Shown piece after piece: positions 11,679 to 24,178 of a stretch of DNA of 64,000 bases. Numbering within the stretch: the first letter of the stretch is position 1; each line of letters begins with the position of its first letter. Location of the stretch: NCBI RefSeq assembly GCF_018691265.1, contig NW_024881282.1:54877122-54941121 (forward strand), in the 5' to 3' direction. This stretch comes from Tyto alba. Lineage: Eukaryota; Chordata; Aves; Strigiformes; Tytonidae. The notes under the pieces were generated by a model. That model had not been told where the DNA came from, made no database searches, and saw nothing but the letters and a program-made list of their open reading frames with translations. The translations under genes were made by a program, and so were the position numbers.

Positions 11679-12648
11679 ATTCTGTGCCAGTCTCAAAAAG
11701 AAAACCTTGTGTTGCGAATGTACCATTCTGCTTCAAAATTAATAATTATTGTTCTTTTTAATTCATGTATATATATGATTTCAGTTCATATATATATATG
11801 ACAAAGAGGACTGTCTTCAAAAAATTATATATTCATTAGACTCTGGAAAGAAAACCAATAACTGCTTCTGGTCAATTTATGATTATTTAGTCATTTAATA
11901 AAAATGCCAAGATATTTCTTCTATTTAGGAAAACAGTAGTAATTAGCAAACAATTGGTCATACTATTTCAAAGTAACTTAAAAAATAAATGTGACTATTT
12001 TCTTGTTAAAAAAATAAGATACCAATTTTATTTTGCATTGTGTTATAGCTGTTTATGTTGAAGAAATGAAACAATACGTGGATAATAAAATCTATAAAAA
12101 TAACTACTCAGATAATTTAGCTGTATTTTCAAAAGGAAACAACAGTGATACTAAGTCTTTTTCCTGTGGATTCAATGGAAATCTCACCCATAGAGTTGAA
12201 AAAAAGGAACAAATCTTGCAAGGGAAACCTGAATACAGTGAACTGTGGAAGGATCGTGAAAGCATAGTTTTCAGATTCATCTGTGCTATAATGAATGAAA
12301 GTAACTAAAGATCATATGTGTCAGTCATCAAGATCTTTCTGTCAGAAACTGGGCATTTTAAAATCTCCTAATGCATAAATAGGCTGCAACTGGAGCTTGA
12401 AAATATGTAAAATTGGAGTTGCTGAAGTTCACACTGTAAGGAGGTACCATTTGATGTAGACAGGCAGCTGATTTCACTGTGAGGAGCTGGGGAATATTGC
12501 TCTATTCTTCATTTTACTGTTATCTCCTGAGTGTGCCCCTGAGCAAGTCACTTCTTCACGTTTCCATTTCCCTAGTTTCTCCCTTTTGGAAGGGGTGTAT
12601 TTGGGAGTTTAACTTGACATGTCTTTTCAAATTAAATTTATATATTTC

Positions 12649-12680
12649 TTTTTTTTTTTCTTTTTTTTTCTTTTTTTTTC
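12649..12680 (+). repeat. Tandem T9C repeat (10-bp period)
   Basis: Three T-tracts of nine or more bases, each ended by C, recur exactly every 10 bp (C at 12660, 12670 and 12680). On the minus strand these are A-tracts in phase with the DNA helix. Confidence 0.9.
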
Positions 12681-12774
12681 CTCCAGAAGGATTTAAATCA
12701 AAAACATGGTACCTTGATTTTCTAAAAACTAAACCTTTTGATTTCCCTTAAAATGATAATTTAGAATAAACAAT

Positions 12775-12935
12775 GAAACACTGAACAGGTTGCACAAAGA
12801 GGTGGTAGATGTCCCATCCCTGAAAATATTCAATGTCATGTTGGATGGAGTTCTGTGCAACCTGGTCTAGTTGAAGATGTTCATGCTCATTGCAAGGGCG
12901 TTGGACTAGATGACCTAGCTGCTTTCACCTCTCCT
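12775..12935 (+). mobile_element. CR1 LINE 3' fragment, plus orientation
   Basis: The segment follows the CR1 3' region as I recall it: CACTGAACAGGTTGCACA, then GTCCCATCCCTGAAAATATT, then GTTGGATGGAGTTCTG, then GCAACCTGGTCTAGTTGAAG, then TTGGACTAGATGACCT. The match fades after about 12930 and the usual ATTCTATGA terminal repeats are not visible. CR1 copies in birds are typically 5'-truncated, and only the tail survives here. The 68-codon open frame at 12855-13061 is a by-product. Confidence 0.82.
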
Positions 12936-15900
12936 TCAGCTGGGTTATCCTGTCCCTCATTTATGATGCCGCTTGCAAGAACTATCTCAGTGCTTATCCA
13001 GCTTTGCAATGAAACACTTCAGGGAGCAGTACTGCATGATGACTGTCTGGGTACTACATAGAGGACAGAGTTTCAGAAGTGAATTAGATTGACTTAAATT
13101 GTCATGGTTAAATTTAATCCAATCTTGTATCGTTCCTAAAACATTAGCATGATTTACATGTCCAAGGAATAGCTAAAATTATATATATATCTTCACAATT
13201 GTCATTTGTAAACAGCAAATTCTCAAGTTTATTCTGTGGTCCTCTGACAAGTGCCAGCTGGAGGGAGATTCTTAAACAAACTGGAAAATATCTGCCACAA
13301 GTAGCTATATGATTCATAACATAAACACTCACAAAACATTTTTAACATCCTGTCCTCTCTGGTGATTTACCATAGCTCACACATTTAATTTCAGCTAGTG
13401 ATTCTGAATGGTACATAACAATGGTTGTGGGAGGAAAACACACATGACCAGGAGTATCCATGTACTAGTGGAAAAGCTGTTCAGAAAGCTGGTATTCATG
13501 TCATGAGAAGATATTTCTAGCTTTTGGTCTAGTGTCAAAAAGCATTAAATGTTTAAATACTTATTTTCTTTCAATATCAGAGTATCCTTAAAATGTTAAC
13601 TTTTTCTACTTCATAGTGATTCTTTCAATTTTCTGAATTTCAGTACATTCACCTTTCTGTCTAGGAAGTATTTAAACAAAACTCACAAAGAAAAAATGTT
13701 GTTGATGTCAATGTTAAGTTTCTGGTAAAATTTTGTTCAGTTGTTGTGAAATAAGAGGCTCAGTGGACCCTACTAAGCCTATAATTTCCTAGTAAAGTGT
13801 AATATCTAATACCTAGTGCATAAAATTACAAATCTCTGCCCCCATTATTTCTCTATATTTATCGTCTTATTGCACTTATAGCTATTAACACTTGTATTTC
13901 CCTCCATATCAGAATTTTACATGGAGATTTTGACTCTGGAAATGTTTCTTCTCCAACCTCTCCACCAATGGTTAATCTACACTTAAGTATCTTGAAGTGT
14001 GTTTTGCTCTGGATTCATTCAAATGAAGCAGAATTTTTAAAGTTTTGGTTTCATTTACTTCAGACCACATTCTAGTTCCTAATTATGGATAAGACTTGAA
14101 GTAAAGTTATCTCCATTATGCAAAACCACTTCAATTTGGTTAATCTAATTAAATTAATCCATTAGTAAAAATGACATAATGCAACTTTAATCTGAGCTAA
14201 AATTTGAGAGCAATCATAACTTGAATGTGAACTTCTAATTGGACCTGAAACCCAACCAGTTCTTCCTACATGACTTATACTCAATTAACTGAATCAGATT
14301 AAAAATCCTGATCTAAGAACATGTCTTTTTCACAGCCTGCTGTAGAATATCCTGAATCCTACAATGTCAATGGTACTTCTTACTTCATTCTATGTCTGCT
14401 CAATATTAAAACTAGAAAATTCCATATAAGACATCTCTGAAGCACAAGTTAAACCTAGCGTAACTTAAAGACATTGCAGATTTAGGTAAAATGTAGGATA
14501 AATTGTTTGACTTGATAGACCTGTGCATCAGACCAATAAGTAAATCCAGTGATTCATAAAGTAGGTGGCATATATTATATGCATGAAACCACATACAAAG
14601 ATAATTAACAGCATGCCAAGCATGTGACAAAGATGAAGTAGTTTGAATTGTACTCTATGAAAACAAAAGCAAAATTTGAAAAGTTTTGAGTCAACACCAT
14701 AATCAACATCAAAGACCATCATCGGGGACTCCAGAGTAGATGTCTTATACTATAGGGACCTTTTCATGGTAGGTCAAACTCATGTCCATCTTGCTCCTTG
14801 TCAGTCAGTATATTCATATTCTTCCCTGACTGCAATTACTTCTGACAGAAGAGAGAGTTTTCAAATTTCTTTGTGAGTGTCTCCACCTCTTGCAACAAAT
14901 AGATTAGGTGAAGATCTTTTAAACATTTGCACTGAAAATTCCAGCTAAATTTATTTCTCACTTGTCTAGTTCTCATCTTTTTAGTCCTTGCTTGTTCACA
15001 GAACAGGTTATATTAAAACATTGTGATGCTAAGCAGTAAATAGATCATTTTTCTGATCAGTAGATTTAAGTGAATAATAGAAATTAATTACCTGGATAGG
15101 CATCATATTCTTTCTCACAGAGTGGTAGAAGCCTGGGGTTGGATATCCATTTGGTTGGTATATCTATGCAAAAGAAATATTATTTTAACAGTATTTTATT
15201 TGTAAAGCTATCCATGAGATCAATTATTTTAATTTGTTCTTCACACCTTATGTGTTTTTTCCTAGGAGCAAGGCTAAATGCATATTCAAGCATGGAGCTA
15301 ACAGCTCCTCCCCCAAAATCTACTCTCAAAACTTCAAGTGAATCGCTGTGCTTTTAACAGTGAAATAATTGAACAGCCCTACATGGATATTCATTTTTCC
15401 TCAAGGGACAACTTGCTAACAGCAAACTCCTGGGTTTAAACTGCAGTTTTCTGGGAATATTAAGAGCTACTTCAAGTTTTTCTTAAAAATGTTAAATAAA
15501 AATAAATCTCTAAGTGGCAGGAGCGTAGTGATACAGATAATGTACAAAATAAAGTCACTACAGTAATGAATGTTGAATGCAATGTTTGGAGTTAATGAAA
15601 AAGTTGAAAATAATTTCTAAACCCTTTGTCGCCCAAGTGCTGTGAGAAATTAAAGTACATAATTTAGTAACTTTGTTGACTCAGCCAAAAACAAAGCAAT
15701 TTGATCTGTGGCCTGTAGTTCAAGACTGGTGACCAAACTGGTGAAAGAGTAGTCAATCTACTAGATGTGTCTCTGAACATTATCAAAAATGAAGCATGGA
15801 TTTTATTTACAGAGCCATCATTTGGGCACTGACATATGTTGTAGAAAAGTGATTTGGAACTCCATGCCATTTAGTAACAATGCCTAAAACTGTTAAAATA

Positions 15901-17721
15901 ATTCTTTACATAATGTAGTATCCTCTTTCACCCCAAAATAATTTTGGGGCAGTATTACTCTATATGATAACTCGGCACTGTAATGAATATTTTTTAGGAA
16001 TTTGTGGGTGAAAAAAGGAATAATAAAATTTTCTTTGTGAAAAATTTATCCCAATTATATGAAGCAACATTTTTCAGATGCATAAATAGATCTGTTTTCA
16101 TACCTATAAAAACTTATTAAATAATACACCTAGAATGAATCAGAATAAAGATACTGATCCATTATGATTTCTTATGAGCTTTTATAACACCTAAGGTAAT
16201 ACTACTAAAAAAGGCATTTGAGCCTATTCACAATGTTTTTTACTGTTATAGATTATTTCATAATTTTTTAAATATATGTTCTTATGTATATTCTTTGATG
16301 TTCACCTGCTTTTTCAGCCAACATTAACATATATTTATTTTAATGATAACAAATTTTTAAGTCTAAATAGAAATAAGCAAACTCATAAAATCAAAACTTT
16401 GTGATAGTGTTGTCTTCACTCTTCCCGACTGGAAAATGAGTGACATAGTCTTTGTTTCTTTTAATATTACTTATACACTATACATTCTTGTCCTGACATC
16501 TTTATACTAATAAATAACTATGTTTTACAAATATGTGTATCAGTCAGTAGTTAATATGCTTAAATATGTAAGTTTTAGAGATATATTCTCCAAGTATGAT
16601 AACAGGAGTAAGAGCACAATGGGGAGAATCCACATATTTTTAAGTCCAAACATTTTTTTAATCCAAAACCATTTGTTACTCACTTCAAAATGTCACTTTC
16701 TGGAAAAAAATAAGAAAAACAAAGGAAAGTGAAAATATGAATTCCCAGATAGCCTGCTTGCAAAGCAGAAATCACTGTGAGTTTGCCAGTAAGAGAAAAC
16801 AAACATCCCTGATGCTGCCTAAATCCAGAATCAACTAAAAACAACACTGACATTGACAGCACTTCTATTCACTGGATCTTCTGTAATGCTCAACTTTCTA
16901 TTTTCTTGTCCTGAAGGCCAGCTGAGCACTTAAATATAGACACTCACAAGTTCAGAAGTAGTGTTTGCTTTCTGTGAGGCTGAAAATGAAGGAGTCGGGG
17001 TACTGAAAAAGCAAGCAAAAAAATTCTGATTCTAGATGGTGAGTAAAGCAAGTAGTTATGAAAAGTGGAAACAAAGGTTTATTTACAAGGAATGTATTTT
17101 TTTATATGGTGGTCACCATTTTTTCATCATCTAATTATAATCCAAAATCTTTACATATTCCCCATAATAGGAAGTGGAAACTTAGTTATTTTCCTCACAG
17201 AATCAGTTTCACTAGTTTTCCTTCTAGCTCCTTTGGTCTTAGATATATGACTAAAAATCTTCTTCTAGAAGAAGATAATATTATGGTGGAAACCAAAAAT
17301 GCCACACATAGAATAATTTCAATTGTTTCTGTGCATCAGACTATGAAAATCTATCCTAACATCTCAAAGTACCACATGAAAATGGGAAGTTTTCTTCTGT
17401 CATATTGCTGACCACTAGGTCAGCACCACAGGACTGTCTCTGTAAAAACTGAAACCTAAAAGAGCGGCTTTATCTGTGGATTGTTTTCTTATAGATTTAT
17501 GTTCACTTCAAAGAGATTTGAAGAGGTTGCTTCTTTACTGATAATTCTGTGAATTGACTGTGAAAAATTTATGCTTGTTTACTCAGTTTATTCCTTAAAT
17601 ATATTCCTTCTTTCCACACAATCACTGTTGCTTCTAGTTACACATTTTCTTTGTATGTGTAGTATGGGAGTCTCCTAATTAAAAATCTGCCTACCCAAGC
17701 TAGTTAAAACATGGTTTCCTT

Positions 17722-17746
17722 AAAAAAAAAAAAAAAAAAAAAAAAA
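17722..17746 (+). repeat. Poly(A) run, 25 bases
   Basis: An A25 tract followed by GAGAGA. No upstream AATAAA and no recognisable retrocopy body. Confidence 0.9.
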
Positions 17747-18195
17747 GAGAGAAACATAATGATACCACTTATTGGCAGGCTATGTACTGATGTGGTTTAT
17801 TTTATTCACTAGTTGAGCACTCTGCACAAGTGAAAGTAAGAATTTGAGGACCACTAAACACTGATTTTTTTCAGCATACAAAAACACTTGCACTCAAGCA
17901 GTTTAATCTAATAATCTGTGAAATATTCACAGTGTTCAACATACTAATATACTCTAATTTCTTACCCATGATATAATGGTCTAATGCTTATGTGTTGGGT
18001 TGAAACATGAAGTATCACTGGGAAAAGACCCAAGACTGCTTAATAAAGCTCTCATCTCCCTTTTTTACACTATGTGAAAAGTAGACCAAATAGTTGTTGT
18101 CAGTAAACACATTTATTGTTCTGAATTTATACTTATCACAGGTAGACAACCTTCAAAGATAATACAGAAAAAACTTATAAAAGTAAGCCCAGGGG

Positions 18196-18218
18196 AAAAA
18201 AAAAAAAAAAAAAAAAAA
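18196..18218 (+). repeat. Poly(A) run, 23 bases
   Basis: An A23 tract bordered by GGGG and GG, about 450 bp from the A25 run. It is probably a slippage tract. Confidence 0.9.
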
Positions 18219-21200
18219 GGAAAACATTAATACAAGGTTTGAAGTAAACACACACTTTGACAATCAGTTTTCTTACTTTAAAACAAAGAGTATTTCCAGA
18301 AAGTGGTTCTTGCAGAACTTGAGAACTGTGAAAATGTATGATTGCAGTGTCAGTTCACTTATTATACATTCATCAAAGTGTTGAGAATCTATTATTAATT
18401 CAGTGGTTCGGATATACCCTGTCAGAGCAGCCAGGCACATCTCAGCGATAAGGACAACACATATTTCTATTAGACCAACAGTAAGGTACTCACCCATGTG
18501 TTTATGTGTGCTAGCCACTAACACTAGAAAAAAGGATTTCTACATGCCTTTTTGTAAAATTCTATTTAAAATTTCCTGATCTTCTTTGTGTTTCTTTATC
18601 CTCCCATGGCCATCTGTCTCAATGACGTCCCATCATCTGTTTTAAACTCTGAGGATTAAAAATAGGCATTTCACTCAAGAAACAACAAAGATCTGCATCC
18701 ATATTTAAAATGTGTTTTCAAAGAAGCCAATGTTATATAGAATAGAAGGTTACAGCTGACATTGTTCAGTTTTATATGGCAGAAGTTGACATCACTCCTG
18801 CTAGCAGTGAGGTATAGGGATGGATGTAGAAATGATGATGAGAATAATATGGAAGAAATAACTAGAATTGAGTTTTCCTTGTCTCAGTTTTTAATTCTTA
18901 CAATAAATCAACATTTACTCTAGGAGGCTTAAAAGTGGAGATATAGTAAAAAAAAATAGTTGTACAACTTGAAAAATTAAGGGATTTAAATTCACATCCA
19001 AGGATATAACTGATAGGGGAAAAGAGAATATCTATCACAAAATGTCTTCCGTCTTCCTCTCCAGGTAAAATTTGTTTTTATTTGTCTCTGGATAAGAGTG
19101 TGCATCCCTCTAATTAGTCCACCTTTGCTGCCATACAAGAACATGTTAGAGCACGCCAGTTTGAGCATGTATATAAAATCACAACAACTTCAAAATAGGT
19201 ATTAAGAGAAAAATATTTTCCCGAAGCTAAATAAACGTAGACTATCGGGATGTCTGAGGTTTATTTCTATCTTCAAGAAGCCCAGGTCCAAATATAAAAC
19301 TTAAAAAGAATTACTGTATGTCTAGGTGAAAACTGTACTAGGTCCTGAACTACAGAAGTTCATTAACATCATGTAAGGTCATTCATGCATTTCCAGTTCA
19401 ATAGGAGATTATGAAACCACCATCATGGAGTAACCACTAGTATAGTCTATATTCAGTTGACATCAAATCTCAAAGACATCTTTCACACATAATGCTTTTC
19501 ATTTCTGAAACAAGCTTAAAACAGCTAATATTCTAATTTCTTTGTTGCTTTTTTCTTTCTTAACTGCTTATTTGACATACTTTCTTTGTTACTTAGAGAC
19601 ATCTGTATCTTTCTTAATGGGATACCTTTGAAAACTTGTTTTTTTTCCATGCTATAATTATTTATTTCCTTTTAAACATCTAGCCAAGTTGAGCAGCATT
19701 ACTACAGCAGTGCAAATATCTAAACCTCTAACAATTATTTCAAGCTGCAAAAGGGCTTTGAAATTATGACAGTGGCAAAGTACAGCTTATGCGGGGTTAG
19801 AAGAGGGGAGAAGACAAAAGCAAGAAAGAAGAGTGGAGGGTGCTAGTCAGCAGAAGATATAAAGAGAAAAGTGAAACCTTTTGACAAGTAAAAACTCCTG
19901 AGAGCCACAGAGTGAGAATAAACAAGACTTCTTTTTTAGTATTTCCATTTGAACACTGTCCAAGGGGAGTGCTTTGATGCAGAAACAATGTGTAGATATC
20001 TAAAGATACACTGTCCTTATAGGCACTGTAAACAGGGTGAGTGAGCACCTGTCTAACCCAAAATATTAAACTGAATCCTGTATTTTTTTTTTCCCAGTTT
20101 TGACTAACTACTGCAGTTACTTATTACTGTTACAAAAATATTTGAGTGCTCACTTTGTGTTTATATATCCGGTGAGTATTTCCATTCTCTTGCTCACCTC
20201 CCACCCTGAGATAGGGTCTTTTGGGACCATGGAAGATATGACTGCTGAATAAAGGCTGTGCAGCTTGTTTTAGGATGGTCTGTCCTGTGCACACCAAGGT
20301 GATGGGAACAGGAGTGGACAGAAAATCAAATTGAAATGGAGAGGAGTAGAGCTGCTGGGCTGAGTGTGTTGCATGTGCCCAGGGCACAAGGCTTGCTGGA
20401 CACTGCCGTGATGGAGGGGTCAGGGCCTGGCTGTGGTTCTGGTAGCTGTTTTGACTGTCACCAATGAACACTTGACCTGTGAGGTCTCTCCAAAATGGCA
20501 CATAGTGTTTCCATGTTAAATTTTTCAGAATTTCTTGAAGTCTGTATTGTCTTGATAGTATTCAGATACTGTAAATTCCAGCTACTTTCAGTCATGTGCC
20601 TGCACCTACTCCCAGAGTTTTCTCTAAAGGATCTGTAGCTCTGTCTAATATTTAACTTCAGAATCAACTTCTAAATCAAAATGAAGGATGGCACAATGGT
20701 TTTCAGTGATGAAGAATCCTGATGAAATCCCCTAAAGAGTAAAAGACCTATTGTATTGCTTTGGGAATCCATTTAATCTCTTAGTGCCTTGATATTCCAA
20801 TCAAAAATGCTACCATCAGATTTTTTATCTTACAACACTGCCAGTTACTTTGATGCTTTGTTGGTTAGGAGCATAAAAAGCTTTAGGAAAAAGTGGACCA
20901 ATGCAGTGTATATGAGCACCTCCAGGAATAAGAATTTAAAGACCTCCTTTTCAAGGTAAGATTGATATGTAAATGCCATATACTCTCAATGGCATTCCAA
21001 GGAATGAGATTCTCATAGGAAGCATAACAAGGAAAACATCCCTCTAGCAATATATTACTAACTATTTTGCAATTCATGACTAGTCAGATCATTTGCATTT
21101 AGGTATTTCAATATATAGTAGAGCTAACAATATTAGACACATCACACTCGGCAGTTTCTTGGACTGAATAATAGAATTTAAAATGAAGCTTAGATATTCC

Positions 21201-23890
21201 AGTTAACCTCAGTAGAGAAATATTTTTTTATCATATTTGACTGTAGTTGTAGAGAAAACCCACGAAGTTGAAAACCAAACAAGCTTAGTCCATATTACTT
21301 TAAATGCATTGCTTTTATGTCTCTAAAAAGATGGCCTAATGGCCTTGCTTTATATTTATATGGAAACAAATACAGCCTTTCCATCAAGTTAGGGTGCTTT
21401 TTGAACAACTTTTCTGTCATATTTCCTGTTAGCCTATACATACTTGATTTGTATTGATTAGATGTTATTTTGTTACACTATGTGTATCTGATCATTCGTT
21501 GGATAATGTTCAGAAAGCGACTGTTTTGAAATCAGACTTTTTCAGATTAATATTTATATCATTAAATGTAATTGTTATTTTCTCAATAGAAAAAAGTAGG
21601 CCATCATTTGGTGCAGTTCAGCTTCAGAGGCACATTTTCAGTGAGTTCTTCAACATACATTCCCAAAATATATATGAAATCTATAAATAAAGACAATTTT
21701 CAAATAAGGACTTGCACTTCTTTTTTTTCAGCTAATGTTACATGATATTTTTAAAGAAGTAGGAACTATTTATGGTGTGTTGAAAACTACATACATGATG
21801 AGGAACTGTTTTTTTCCTAAAGACAATGATTCAGATTATTCAGTCTGATCTTGTAAATACAGTGGAATGAATTTAAATAATTGCCATGAATGTTGAGAGC
21901 TAGGTTCTTAAATGTTCAGCATCCTAGATGTAGCCTAACCAGCTTGTATAATAACTACTCATTTGAAGAGTATTTCTACAAGCTTATATAACTTTGAAAA
22001 GTTATAATTTTTTTAACAGAAAACCTTGTGCCAAGTTTAATTATATTATGTAGAAAATTGCCTATAGGCTTCTTTCAGAATTAAGTGAGACCCATTTTAT
22101 TTTGTGGTTGGGTACTTATTACCTACTCTATAAAAAATATTAGAGGATAAATTACTAGAAGACTATGAAGCAGCACAAATACAGTGGGCCTTGTGGCTGA
22201 AACAGTGAAAACTGATCACTGTCTTATTTAATGGATGTGCTTAAAATCTTCTGTATATAAACAAGACAAATAAAAATGTTGCTGGGATTTGCAGAACTCT
22301 CCAGTTCTTTGGAGGCTTGGAAAAGACCCAGTCTCATGGTCTTCAGGTCTACTGCTGGTATCCACCTTGTGTAACATTTTTCAAGCACCAAATGAATGTT
22401 GCCTTCAAAGCAGATAAAGATGTTCTCTGTCCTATTTAGAAAACTGTTTAATGATCTTATTGTTCTGTATTGTTCTTCAGACTTTCAATCTCTGTTTATG
22501 CATTGACAGCTTGTTTTCACTTGCTCTTGTGTTATTACTGCCATTTAGTTTAACTAGTTCTTTCCACTGACTGATGTTTATCTGACTGATTTATTAACAA
22601 ATAATAAGTCTTTCTTGGTGTTTGTTAAAGAAGCCAAGTACTTTCAGTCCCTTGTTTTGTATAGCATACTGTAAAATAGTTGTTCTTTTGAATCTCCATC
22701 CACCTGTCTCTACTTTACTTTAAAACAGACTCCAACAAATGGCAAGAAGTGAAATCTAAGTCATCCTTATACTCATATGATCATCACAATGTTTTGAAGT
22801 CTTTGTACTGTGCTAGTATAATTGCAAAGATCAGAAAGACATGAGAGTCCACCATGCAGAATGTAGACTAAATGATCTAGTTATTCAAGCCAAGCAGAAG
22901 CTGCGCTTGTCAAATGGTATTTATGTTATCTGAATCCACCTGCAAGAAAAAATAAAACAGATCAGGTATACTTATTCTGATGCAGTCTAGTAGGGCTCCC
23001 ACAGAAGAAAGCCAGGTTGTAATCTACCTCATCTCAATTTCCTTGTAGTTAATTTAGAAATATTAGGCTTTGGAGGGATGAGGAACAGGAGGTGTAAAAT
23101 ATATGGCATACAAGAATATATGTATTTAAGTAGTACCTACAAGTAATATTTCATAAAAAGCTTTGCATAAAACAGAAGCCTATGATTAAATAGACTAAGG
23201 CTGTGATTGCTAGCCAGTGACAGAGTAATTTTTGCAGATGTCAGACATCTTTTGCACTTCTTAAAGATGATTCATTTAGATTCTGATCAAAAGTTTTCAT
23301 ACAGAATATAAAACAAACAGGAAAACTTAATTGGACTCTACATCATATGAAAAATTGGGTAACATATACATATTTTTAGATAATTTGTAAAATAAAGAGA
23401 CTAAAGCTGCCAGTTGGGATTTCAAAAAATGTAATACAAAATTATAAATCAATACAACTGTAAAAATTATTTTTTTTTTTTTTTTGCAAAACTTTCTGAA
23501 CATAGTAGCTGTTCATGGAATGAGTTTCATGAATGTTTCTAACCACCTTAGTCAAAAAAGTTCTGTCAGATCCTCACATGTTTTCACAACAGTTGCACTG
23601 AGTGCACAATTAATTGTTTATCAAATCTTTTTCAGAGGGCCTGAACATATAAGAATATTTCAGAGGCCTAGCATACAAGCCCAAGCTGTCAGTTTATCTA
23701 CAACAAACATATTAGCTCCCTGTTTTCCCCACATGATACATTATCCAGACAAGTCTTGTAAATTGTATTTGTACACTCATGAAAACATCTGTCACGTCCC
23801 ACTCAGACAAAGGAGACAAATGACTTAGATTTGTAAATCCCTAGTGGAATGGACAATGGTGAGACAAGTCTCAAAGTCCATGCACAGACA

Positions 23891-23896
23891 TTTATT
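23891..23896 (-). terminator. AATAAA polyadenylation signal of the 23790-24657 LTR
   Basis: Minus-strand AATAAATGTCTGTGC lies about 100 bp before the LTR's 3' end, the usual place for the R/U5 boundary signal. Confidence 0.6.
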
Positions 23897-24166
23897 AATT
23901 TCCCAAAATGTAGTAATCTGATACAAGATAATTGGCTAAGTATACAACAAATTAAGGCAAGCAATATAGTATGCCTTGCATTACTTAATGATAATAAGGG
24001 AAAAGGGGAAAAAGAAAAGAAGAGAGAGAGAGAAATAGAGATCACCAGTCCAGGTTCCTATGTTGGTCCCATCCAAGTTCATCAGGGATGCATCCATCGT
24101 CTTCACTTCTTCATGTCTTCTTTTTTTTTTCTATCTATTGTTTGCTTTTTCATTACTTGCCTCCCT

Positions 24167-24178
24167 CAATTTATACAC
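24167..24178 (-). promoter_or_regulatory. TATA box of the 23790-24657 LTR
   Basis: GTGTATAAATTG on the minus strand contains a consensus TATAAA. It is placed about 480 bp from the LTR's 5' end and upstream of the AATAAA signal. Confidence 0.6.

Larger units (their letters stand above)
10988..12774. other. AT-rich non-coding sequence with small repeats
   Basis: No gene is supported. It includes a 22-bp direct repeat with an intervening palindrome (11621-11678), ATATAT low complexity near 11767-11800, and phased T-tracts at 12649-12680. A 91-codon frame at 12033-12308 has ordinary composition but no recognisable domain and no splice or promoter context. Confidence 0.6.
12936..23784. other. AT-rich non-coding sequence
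   Basis: No gene is supported over nearly 11 kb. Long A runs occur at 17722-17746 (A25) and 18196-18218 (A23). A locally GC-richer block at about 20160-20470 carries a 123-codon minus-strand open frame of low-complexity, domain-free protein. An 83-codon minus-strand frame at 18273-18524 is hydrophobic, but I recognise no family. T-rich runs occur at about 23469-23484. I see no LTR or CR1 signature. Confidence 0.6.

Noticed and set aside
17058..17411. 117-codon plus-strand open frame
   Set aside because: A second overlapping frame is open too, no motif is recognisable, and there is no promoter or splice context. It is likely chance.
18273..18524. Hydrophobic 83-codon minus-strand frame that might be a membrane-protein exon
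   Set aside because: I could not match it to any channel or transporter family, and no convincing acceptor and donor pair frames it.
20130..20501. 123-codon minus-strand open frame in a GC-richer block
   Set aside because: No recognisable domain, splice context or conservation evidence. The composition of the block is enough to explain the open frame.
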